Shown here piece after piece: positions 7,760-14,813 of a stretch of 27,221 nucleotides of DNA. Positions within the stretch are counted from its first letter, which is position 1; each line of letters starts with the position of its first letter. The notes beneath the pieces were generated by a model that was not told the origin of the DNA, ran no database searches, and saw only the letters and a program-made list of their open reading frames with translations. The translations under genes were made by a program, and so were the position numbers. Location of the stretch: the NCBI GenBank assembly GCA_046753625.1, contig JBHHUB010000031.1:1-27221 (forward strand), written 5' to 3'. Source of the stretch: JADFOB01 sp046753625 (GTDB lineage: Bacteria; Planctomycetota; Phycisphaerae; UBA1845).

Positions 7760-8539
7760 CTAGCTAGTCGGCCCTACCCGCTGAGGCGCGGACGTTTCAA
7801 GCACGTCGCGCAATGGACGGTTGCGGACATCCGCGACAATGCCCCCGTCGCGAAGGGTTACGACCCGATCGCAGCGGTCAGCGACCTCGGTCTCGTGGGT
7901 GACGATGACCACCGTTTTTCCGCGTTCGTGGAGATCATCGAAAACCGCCAGTATTTCGTGGGTGGTGGCCGTATCCAGGTTGCCGGTAGGTTCGTCGGCG
8001 AGAATGATCAACGGATCGTTGACCAGAGCGCGGGCGATGGCCGCCCGCTGCTGCTGCCCGCCGGACAGCTCGCCGGGTGTGTGGTGCATGCGATCCTTCA
8101 GGCCGACCAACTCCGCGTGGTCGATGGCGCGCCGGCGGCGTTCGGTGCGATGCCGTCCTTGATAGAAGAGCGGGACTTCGAGATTCTCGAGCACGGTCAT
8201 TTGCGGGATCAAGTTAAACCCTTGAAAGATGAACCCGATGCTGCGTCCCCGAATGTCGGATAGCTGGTCATCGGTCAAAGTGGCGACATCCGTCCCGCCG
8301 ATCCGGTATTGCCCCGAGGTGGGCCGATCCAGGCAGCCGATGATGTTCATCATGGTACTCTTGCCCGATCCGCTTTGGCCCACGATGGCCACCGTGTCGC
8401 CTCGATGAATGTGCATGGAGACGCCGCGAAGGGCCTCAACCGAGACATCGCTTTCGGGGGTACCGTAGATCTTCCACAGATCGATGAGCGAGGCAATGGG
8501 TTCGCCCATAAGGTCAGCCCCGTTTCGATCCGTGACCAT
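7760..8539 (-). CDS. ABC transporter ATP-binding protein, LolD/MacB type
   Basis: 259 residues from ATG at 8539, which has GAGG five bases upstream and overlaps the adaptor gene by 26 bases. A second in-frame ATG at 8509 lies 4 bases after the adaptor stop but has a poorer ribosome binding site. Motifs are complete: Walker A GQSGSGKST (54-62), Q-loop Gln106, signature LSGGQQQR (158-165), Walker B IILADEPTGNLD (178-189) and switch His215. The sequence belongs to the LolD/MacB/FtsE class, which powers type VII ABC (mechanotransmission) systems together with an FtsX-like membrane protein. There are no membrane segments. The partner permease expected next to it is not present; the next gene downstream is the sigma factor. 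Confidence 0.92.
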   Translation of the reverse strand: MVTDRNGADLMGEPIASLIDLWKIYGTPESDVSVEALRGVSMHIHRGDTVAIVGQSGSGKSTMMNIIGCLDRPTSGQYRIGGTDVATLTDDQLSDIRGRSIGFIFQGFNLIPQMTVLENLEVPLFYQGRHRTERRRRAIDHAELVGLKDRMHHTPGELSGGQQQRAAIARALVNDPLIILADEPTGNLDTATTHEILAVFDDLHERGKTVVIVTHETEVADRCDRVVTLRDGGIVADVRNRPLRDVLETSAPQRVGPTS

Positions 8540-10253
8540 GAGGACCTCGGCGCGCGGCACCTCGTCCCTTGCGCATGTTGGACTTCTTGCCGCTCGCGCC
8601 CCGCTTGTGTGCGCCGGTCGAGCGTCTGCCTTGTGCGTGAAAGGCTTCGGCGTCCGGCGGGGTTGCGGGCGATAGGTCGGATATGAGTCTGAGGTGGTCG
8701 TCGGTGAACGCCAGAAGCACCGGGTCACCTTCTTGGATTCCCTTGGTTATCTGGGCCCACTCCGCCGCGACCGAACCCAACTCGATCTCAACCGGCTCAA
8801 CAGTCGCTCCCTGGGATTTGAAGACGAAATTGTGTCCGGCCTTGCTGTAAACCGCCTGGACGGGAACAGCGAGCTTGTCGACGACTTCTTCAACAAGGAT
8901 TCGGCAGTGAGCGGTCACGCCGGGCTTGAGTGGAACCTCGGTGGGGTCGAGCGTGATCTCCGTTTCGTACTCCTTAAGATCCGGATTCAGCCAGCGATTC
9001 TGAGTGTCGGCGACGACGGCGATCTTGGTCACCTTCCCGGAGAATTGCTTCTCGGGAATCCCTTCCACTTCGATGATCGCGGACTGTCCGAGTTTGATTT
9101 TATCGGTCTTGGCTTCGTGGATTCTCACCGTGACGAGCATCTCGGAGGTATCGGGAAGCTGCATGAGGATCTGCCGCTCGTAAACGGTCGCCCCCTCTTT
9201 GATCTGGCCGCTGCCGTCTGATGACCAGTATCGGCCCCCGGCCGAATAATAGACGACAAACCCGGGGGCGGGCGCGGTGATGCGGCACTTTTCGAATTGC
9301 TCTCTTAGCTTGGCCAGGCGCGTCCGCGTGATTTCCAGCTCTTTTTCCTTGCCTTCGAGATTCCGCGTCTTGCGTTGCTCTTCGGATTTGGCGTTCTTGG
9401 TTATGCGCTCCAACTCTTTCACGGCTTCATCACGGTCGGATTCCTGCTTGGCCAAGTCGGCTTTGCGGGTGTAGTCTTCGAGCACCTTCTTTGCCAGAAT
9501 GGCCTTCTCCAACTCCCACTTGGCCTTCTTGTGGGCGAATTCATCCTGCTCGTACTCGATCTGGGTATAGAAGCCTTTGTCGCGGAGTTGGCCGGCGGAT
9601 TCGAAATCTTTTGCGGCACGTTCCAAGGAAAGCCGAGCTTCCTCGATCTTGATTTGGGCGTCGTGTTGTTGTTCGGCCCAGTCGCCTTGCTCGTATTTCT
9701 CAAGCGATAGGTTTTTTAATTTCACATCGAGGACGGCTTTTCGAATGTCGCTGGCGTTGCGGTCTTTTTGAATTTCCAGATCAACCTTGGCGGCCTCATA
9801 GTTGGACAGCGCCGTCGCCTCCTTCAGCTCTTCCTGGGTGATCTTATCGGCGAGTTGATCGCTGGCGATCTCGACCAGCAAATCGCCCTTTTCAACGGCC
9901 GTCCCTTCGGGGATGACGCTGATGATCGTGGAACGTCCTTCGACGGCGGACTTGATGTCCACGGACTTGGCGGCCTTAAGCTCGCCTTTCTCGTGCAGCT
10001 CGACGAGAAAGGATCGCGGCGTGACTACAAAGACATCGTCCTTTTGGGTGGATCGATCGTGTCGGGTCAGCGTTGCCAGCGACCAACCACCACCGAGGAT
10101 TAGAATCAACGAAACGGCCACCAGCGTCGGCCAGGAGGCCGCGGTACGACGTCGGAGCTGATCAACGAGCTGGCGGTGTGCCTGTCCGGGCGCCGCAGGC
10201 TCAACCCGATATCGCGCCCTACACGGATACTTGGACGGTCTTGGTGTTGCCAT
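8514..10253 (-). CDS. HlyD/MacA-like periplasmic adaptor (membrane fusion) protein
   Basis: 579 residues from ATG at 10253, chosen because GGAAAGG lies 8 bases upstream and a cytoplasmic tail plus one membrane anchor (about 41-61, WPTLVAVSLILILGGGWSLA) follow. The order is then a barrel-sandwich half (VVTPRSFLVELHEKGELKAA ... IPEGTAVEKGDLLVEI), a long charged helical hairpin (about 120-315, rich in Lys, Glu, Ala), the second half (FEKCRITAPAPGFVVY), and beta-barrel and membrane-proximal domains (LVTVRIHEAKTDKIKLGQSA, PGVTAHCRILVEEV). The C-terminal about 50 residues are basic and Gly-rich. Adaptors of this type link an inner-membrane transporter to a TolC-like channel. It sits between the TolC-like gene and the ABC gene on one strand, consistent with a tripartite exporter. 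Confidence 0.9.
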   Translation of the reverse strand: MATPRPSKYPCRARYRVEPAAPGQAHRQLVDQLRRRTAASWPTLVAVSLILILGGGWSLATLTRHDRSTQKDDVFVVTPRSFLVELHEKGELKAAKSVDIKSAVEGRSTIISVIPEGTAVEKGDLLVEIASDQLADKITQEELKEATALSNYEAAKVDLEIQKDRNASDIRKAVLDVKLKNLSLEKYEQGDWAEQQHDAQIKIEEARLSLERAAKDFESAGQLRDKGFYTQIEYEQDEFAHKKAKWELEKAILAKKVLEDYTRKADLAKQESDRDEAVKELERITKNAKSEEQRKTRNLEGKEKELEITRTRLAKLREQFEKCRITAPAPGFVVYYSAGGRYWSSDGSGQIKEGATVYERQILMQLPDTSEMLVTVRIHEAKTDKIKLGQSAIIEVEGIPEKQFSGKVTKIAVVADTQNRWLNPDLKEYETEITLDPTEVPLKPGVTAHCRILVEEVVDKLAVPVQAVYSKAGHNFVFKSQGATVEPVEIELGSVAAEWAQITKGIQEGDPVLLAFTDDHLRLISDLSPATPPDAEAFHAQGRRSTGAHKRGASGKKSNMRKGRGAARRGPHGHGSKRG

Positions 10254-10471
10254 CTGTTCAGCCTTTCCAGTGCGGTCCTCAACGCTTGTTTCCGCGGTTC
10301 GTGACGCATACCCCGGGAACCCCACAGGGATTATATCGCCCAAAGGGTCCGAAATGCCAGCACGAATCCGCCTCGTGGGTCTAAACTTGTCGATTTCCGC
10401 CACCCATATCGCCCCACGCAGTCAACGCCGATGCGGTGCCGGCTGCAGCAGTTGGGAATGCGTGCCAAGCG
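10254..10471. other. Gap between TolC-like and adaptor genes
   Basis: These 218 bases contain a perfect TATAAT on the minus strand and the adaptor ribosome binding site. Nothing else is recognised. Confidence 0.35.
10330..10335 (-). promoter_or_regulatory. Possible -10 box for the adaptor-ABC pair
   Basis: A perfect TATAAT reads on the minus strand about 77 bases before the adaptor ATG. The -35 position holds no good match, so an activator may be needed if it is real. It would allow the adaptor and ABC genes to be expressed apart from the TolC-like gene. Confidence 0.35.
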
Positions 10472-12301
10472 TCATGGTGAGGTTTCGGTTGTGCCCTTCT
10501 CCCACCGCCCGTCATCGGTCACGCGCAGCGTACCCGTATCCAGACGAAACTGCAAAATGGCGTTGCGGTAGCTGGCAATCGCGGCGGCCAGGGCATCGCG
10601 GGCACGCAGTTCCTCGTTGTCGGCATCGATTACGTCCTGGTTGTTCGCCTTGCCCAGGTTGAATTGGGCCCGGGCGGCGTCGGCGCGGAAGGCGTTTTCA
10701 TCGACGTTCATGAGTTGAATCCGGCGGACGTCGTCCTCGCGGCGGATCCTTCTCAGGGCCCGGCGGACGTCGGCGCGCACCGTGTCGACCAGCAATTCGT
10801 ATTGGCGTTCGGCCCGTCTTTGGGTGACAAGTGACTGGCGATAGGCGTTACGTTCGGTCATTCGATCGTCCAACTGGAAATCCAGCGAGGCGCGCCAGGT
10901 TGCCCGTTCCGTATTGAAGCTGAAGATACTCTTGCGGTTGGAATCCGAAACCGTGGTGACGCTCCCGTTGAAATCGAGGTCCGGAAGGATCTGGTTCTTC
11001 GCGATGACGATGCCGCGGCGGGCGTCCTCGACGCGGTCCGCGCCGGTCAGGAGATCCAGCCGGTACATCAAGGCAACCGCCACCGCATCGCCGGTATCCG
11101 CAAGCAGCGTTTCAACCGCAAGCGAATCGGGGTCGTCGTCTTGGGATCGCACGTCGAGTGACTGGTCGACGGACATGCCGATCAGAATCTTAAAGCGGTC
11201 CAGCGAAGAGGCGAATTGCTCTTTTCGTTCCACCAGAGAGGATTCGGCGTCGCGCAAGTTGGACAACGCGCGCGTGGTATCGGAAATCTTCTTACTTCGC
11301 CCCATGCGATTGACGAAGTCGGCCTTTTCCCAGCTAGCGTGCCGCGACAGATAGCTTTGATAGGTGTTGCCGATACTGGCTTTGACACCCTGCAACGTGA
11401 AGTAATCTCCGGCAACCTGGACGACAAAGGATCGGCGAAACCGCTCATAGGATCGCACGGCGTAGATCAGCTCGCGCTCGGCCGCATAGCGAGACTCGTA
11501 GGCAACCTTCCCGGCTCCGCGAAAGAGGGGCAGGTTGGCGTCAATGATCACCTGGCCGGTTTCGCCGGAGGTAATGTGCCTTCCGAGATCGCGCATCAGA
11601 GTGCCGATCATCCGAGCGGTGATTTCACCGCCGAGTGGAAGACGTTGCGATACCGATGCGTCGGCGACCGCGGACATGGCACGGTCGAATTTGCGTACCT
11701 GGCCGAAATCGGCGAAGTCCGCGGAAATCGCGGATGCAAACTGCGGCGTCCAAAGGTGCCGTTCCAACGTCAGATCCAGTGCGGCGAGGTAGAGATCCTC
11801 CTTGGCGTTTTGCAGGTCTCGCCCATGCTGCATGCCATAGTGCAGCGCGTCGCGAAGCCCGAACACCTTAAGGTCCGCCGATTCCGCGTCGGTAAAGATC
11901 TCGTCGTTGAGCATCGGCGGCTGCGAGGCTTCTTCTTCGGTGGGGGGTTCGACCGGCGCTTGATGCGCGCCCTCGTCGTCGGCGACCCCAGCTTCGCTCG
12001 GAGCTTCCTCGGATGTCACCGCCGGTGCGGGCTCGGCGCCGGCTGCGGCGTTCGGACGAAAACCCTCCGGAAGTTCCGCGGTGAGTGAATGCGGCGTAAA
12101 GCTGTACATCTCATCGGTGCGAGGCCGGGTATCTTTGGGGTAGCGGATCTGGATATCCGTTGTGGCGCCGATCGCATCTCGCTGCCGCTGCTCGATGGCC
12201 TGATACACACGTCGATCCGTATCCCTGCGGATGGCGTTGAAGCAGCCGGAGGCGGACGCAAGGAGTGCGACGGTGGTGGGAAGCCAATAGTAGAATCTCA
12301 T
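10472..12301 (-). CDS. TolC-like outer-membrane efflux protein, probable lipoprotein
   Basis: 609 residues from ATG at 12301. The start is chosen because it gives a short signal peptide ending in a lipobox-like LLASASGC (Cys20); the longer open frame upstream has no such feature. Residues about 40-140 form a Pro/Glu-rich region not usual in TolC. The rest has the outer membrane efflux protein pattern: helices with ALHYGMQHGRDLQNAKEDLY, RLPLGGEI, DANLPLFRGAG, YERFRRSFVVQVAGDYF, and a second half with LLTGADRVEDARRGIVIAKN, LPDLDFNGS and FNLGKANNQDVIDADNEE. These repeats form the beta-barrel and periplasmic tunnel. The extra N-terminal part explains why it is longer than the usual 450-500 residues. 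It is the first gene of the export module. Confidence 0.9.
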   Translation of the reverse strand: MRFYYWLPTTVALLASASGCFNAIRRDTDRRVYQAIEQRQRDAIGATTDIQIRYPKDTRPRTDEMYSFTPHSLTAELPEGFRPNAAAGAEPAPAVTSEEAPSEAGVADDEGAHQAPVEPPTEEEASQPPMLNDEIFTDAESADLKVFGLRDALHYGMQHGRDLQNAKEDLYLAALDLTLERHLWTPQFASAISADFADFGQVRKFDRAMSAVADASVSQRLPLGGEITARMIGTLMRDLGRHITSGETGQVIIDANLPLFRGAGKVAYESRYAAERELIYAVRSYERFRRSFVVQVAGDYFTLQGVKASIGNTYQSYLSRHASWEKADFVNRMGRSKKISDTTRALSNLRDAESSLVERKEQFASSLDRFKILIGMSVDQSLDVRSQDDDPDSLAVETLLADTGDAVAVALMYRLDLLTGADRVEDARRGIVIAKNQILPDLDFNGSVTTVSDSNRKSIFSFNTERATWRASLDFQLDDRMTERNAYRQSLVTQRRAERQYELLVDTVRADVRRALRRIRREDDVRRIQLMNVDENAFRADAARAQFNLGKANNQDVIDADNEELRARDALAAAIASYRNAILQFRLDTGTLRVTDDGRWEKGTTETSP

Positions 12302-12713
12302 GGGTTTAAAAGAATCTCTTTGCTTACTTTCTGTCCCCGAGGTAACGCCTGAGAGTATCCATGATTCGTCGATTCCGGCCAGACTGTCCGGGCTTGCGAC
12401 AAGATTGTACACTGCCTGCGTGATCAGGTTGCGGTGGTGTTTCGACAAGCGTCATTTTATGGGCGCCATGAATAAACGGGTGCGTGACCCAATCGGCGGC
12501 GGGCACTTTTCAGAGCACCGGTCAGAGCACCGGGCGCAAGCCTGGTGAACTCCTGCCGTGCGTGGTCCGCAGGATAGCGCCTGCGGCTCTGAGTCGGCGC
12601 GTACCCATCCCTCCTGGCGCGTCGGTACGAGGGTTGGCGAGCCGGCAGAAGGCTCCGCTACGTCCGGAGCGCTTCGCCCAAGACGCAAGCGAGTTCGGTT
12701 TTCGGTGTCCACC
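12302..12713. other. 412-base divergent gap with repeats
   Basis: The gap lies between the divergent TolC-like and kinase genes. It contains a possible minus-strand -10 box TACAAT at 12404-12409 without a good -35. It also holds copy C of the two-hairpin repeat and another hairpin (GCTCCG ... CGGAGC near 12653-12671). No gene is seen. Confidence 0.45.
12511..12592 (-). repeat. Two-hairpin dispersed repeat, copy C, with duplicated tail
   Basis: On the minus strand the head is TCAGAGCCGCAGGCGCTATC followed by CTGCGGAC. It forms a perfect 7-bp stem CCGCAGG / CCTGCGG. The tail is CACCAGGC TTGC GCCCGGTG followed by CTCTGA. The tail motif CCGGTGCTCTGA is then repeated once more (12511-12522). Confidence 0.7.
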
Positions 12714-14057
12714 ATGATTTCGATTCCCTCGCCATCATCAGCAACGTTCGTCCGAATCAAATGCCGTGGTGTGGTCTGGGAGGTTCGTGAAGGCTTCCAA
12801 TCGCTCACGTCGGCATCGGACGAGGGGCCAAGCTGGTTCAACCTTGAGGGCTGCCCGTCCGCGAAGTTGGTCAAGACAGGCGATCGCCGCACGGTCTGGC
12901 GAGTCCACGACCCAGGCGGCAGGGCGGTGTTCGTGAAGCGGTTCGATCCTCCGGGGTTCGTGGGTCGGCTGAGGGCGAGGGTTTCGGGATCGCCCGCGCG
13001 CCGAGAGGCTTATGCCCTCAGAGAAGCCGAGCGCAGGGGTATTCCCGCAGTCGTGGTTTTGGCGGTGGGCGAGGAGAAGGGAGACGGATTCAGCCTGCTG
13101 GTCACGTGCGAGCAGCCGAACGCCCGGCCGCTTCCGCTCGCTTGGGATGCGGCGATTCGCGATGTGTCGGCATCGCGGTCCCGCCGGCGTCGATCGGAAA
13201 TCCTGGTGTGGACAGCCAGGCTGCTGACGGAAGCTCGGGAAAAGGGCCTGATTCATTTGGACGGACACCCGGGCAATATCCTGATTGCCCAAAGCGCCGG
13301 CGAGCGTCCCCGTGCCGCCTTTGTGGACTTGGCGCGCTGCGGATGGGCGAGGGGACCGGCTCCGGAGCGGCGGAAGGTTGAAGCCATAGCCCAGCTTTAC
13401 CAGTACGGCTTCGACAAGACGACGCGCACCGATCGTTTACGTTTTGTGCGCGAGTGCGTGCGAGGTGGCTGGCCCGACAGTGTGGAGGATGACCGGATTC
13501 GATCGCGCCAGCGGCATCTGATGCGGTTGATCGATCAGGCACGCGGCCGGATCGCCGGTCGCCTCGCCTGCCATCGCGATCGGCGCTTGAGGCGTGATGG
13601 GAAGTACTTCCATCGGGTTTCGCTCGAAAACGGTTGGCACGGCGTGGTGGTGACGTGCCTGGCCCGGCGTCATCGGTTTCCCGAGCCGGGGGTGCCCGAC
13701 CGGAGTATTCAGCAATGGTGCCGCGATCTGAGGCCGCATCTGGCCACGGTAGCACGCGGCGACCCGGAGCGTGTATCCGGCGATTCCGAGCCGCTGTTTC
13801 TCCACCCGATGCGGGCGACCAACCTCGTGGACGCGTGTTTGTGGACGATCGTTGGCTCGCCCGCCCGGCGTACGTTCATGCGGTGCCACCGGCGTCGCCA
13901 TCGGGATGAGTACGCTCCTCTGGTCTTGGGCTATCTGGAACGTCGTGGCAGGCCTTGGGGCGGTTGGGGGCTTATCTGGCAAGCCCACACAATCCAATGT
14001 CGCGCGGAATCCCCTGAACAAGCGGAGCCTGTAGCTCGAAAGGTCGGACGCCAATGA
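12714..14057 (+). CDS. WaaP/InaA-type lipopolysaccharide kinase family protein
   Basis: 447 residues from ATG at 12714, where the homology begins; the frame is open further upstream through repeat sequence. The protein-kinase-like fold is clear: VFVKRFD with the ATP-binding Lys75, the conserved Glu98 in RREAYALREAERRGI, the catalytic loop LIHLDGHPGNILI (His181, Asp183, Asn188) and the metal-binding Asp205 in AAFVDLARCG. Enzymes of this family phosphorylate sugars of the lipopolysaccharide core, such as heptose or Kdo, inside the cell. About 190 residues follow the kinase domain. Part of them (SPARRTFMRCHRRRHRDEYA, then LERRGRP) looks like the N-lobe of a second, truncated kinase domain; this is inference. 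The stop overlaps the next start as ATGA. The window also encodes ADP-heptose synthesis, which fits a heptose target. Confidence 0.8.
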   Translation: MISIPSPSSATFVRIKCRGVVWEVREGFQSLTSASDEGPSWFNLEGCPSAKLVKTGDRRTVWRVHDPGGRAVFVKRFDPPGFVGRLRARVSGSPARREAYALREAERRGIPAVVVLAVGEEKGDGFSLLVTCEQPNARPLPLAWDAAIRDVSASRSRRRRSEILVWTARLLTEAREKGLIHLDGHPGNILIAQSAGERPRAAFVDLARCGWARGPAPERRKVEAIAQLYQYGFDKTTRTDRLRFVRECVRGGWPDSVEDDRIRSRQRHLMRLIDQARGRIAGRLACHRDRRLRRDGKYFHRVSLENGWHGVVVTCLARRHRFPEPGVPDRSIQQWCRDLRPHLATVARGDPERVSGDSEPLFLHPMRATNLVDACLWTIVGSPARRTFMRCHRRRHRDEYAPLVLGYLERRGRPWGGWGLIWQAHTIQCRAESPEQAEPVARKVGRQ

Positions 14058-14581
14058 TTGACATCATCGCCGGGGACATCACCAAACAGCAGGTGGACGT
14101 CATCGTCAACGCGGCCAACTCATCCCTGCTTGGTGGCGGCGGCGTGGATGGTGCGATTCACCGGGCGGCCGGGCCCGAATTGCTGGCGGAATGCGCCACT
14201 TTGAATGGTTGTCCGACAGGTGCAGCGCGTATGACGGGCGCCTATCGGCTTGATGCCCAGGCCGTCATTCACACTGTCGGGCCGATCTGGCGCGGGGGCA
14301 CTGAGGGCGAACCTGAGCTTCTAGCGGGATGCTATAGGACGTCCCTCGAGCTGGCGCGGATGGCCCGGTACCAATCGGTAGCGTTCCCCGCGGTAAGCTG
14401 CGGCGTGTACGGCTACCCCCTCGAGCCAGCAGCCCGCATCGCGATCGAAACCGTTGCCGGATATCTGATGGAGCACCCCATGCCGAGCTTGGTACGGTTT
14501 GTGCTGTTCACGGATGCAGCACTTACGGCGTGGCGGGGCGCGTACGGGGCTTACTTCGACGGCAGTCCGTCGCCAGGCTGA
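14054..14581 (+). CDS. Macrodomain protein, YmdB/MacroD type ADP-ribose hydrolase
   Basis: 175 residues, starting in an ATGA overlap with the kinase gene. The sequence is a single macrodomain: MIDIIAGDITKQQVDVIVNA, AANSSLLGGGGVDGAIHRAAG (the ADP-ribose binding loop with the conserved Asn and Asp), CPTGAARMTGAYRL, AVIHTVGPIWRGG and AFPAVSCGVYGYPLE (second binding loop). Members of this class remove ADP-ribose from proteins or the acetyl group from O-acetyl-ADP-ribose. The protein has no signal peptide, so it acts in the cytoplasm. Coupling to a WaaP-type kinase is unusual and no NAD-dependent enzyme is next to it. The length is typical for a stand-alone macrodomain. Confidence 0.93.
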   Translation: MIDIIAGDITKQQVDVIVNAANSSLLGGGGVDGAIHRAAGPELLAECATLNGCPTGAARMTGAYRLDAQAVIHTVGPIWRGGTEGEPELLAGCYRTSLELARMARYQSVAFPAVSCGVYGYPLEPAARIAIETVAGYLMEHPMPSLVRFVLFTDAALTAWRGAYGAYFDGSPSPG

Positions 14582-14583
14582 TC

Positions 14584-14612
14584 TTGACAGGAAATTCACC
14601 CGTCCCAACAAT
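14584..14612 (+). promoter_or_regulatory. Possible promoter for the subtilase gene
   Basis: A perfect TTGACA (14584-14589) lies three bases after the macrodomain stop. With a 17-base spacer the -10 position reads AACAAT (4 of 6 matches). It would leave a leader of about 195 bases, which includes a small hairpin (CAGGC CGAT GCCTG). Confidence 0.35.
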
Positions 14613-14813
14613 AGCTAAGCGTAAAGGGGCGTGTGGCTAAGACGTTACCGCTACCCGGTGCAGGCCGATGCCTGATGAAGCCGGTTCTCTCCAAAACCCC
14701 CTTTTCAATCGCGCGTGAGCCGGTTGGGGGCGTGCTCTGACTCATGGCGAGTTGGCGACACTGCACCTTATGGGGATCTCGCGCTGCTTTGCCATGGAAT
14801 AAGGAAGAAACGA

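Noticed and set aside
14715..14813. Longer N-terminus for the subtilase
   Set aside because: The ATG at 14814 has a good ribosome binding site and directly precedes a signal peptide; the upstream residues have no such features.
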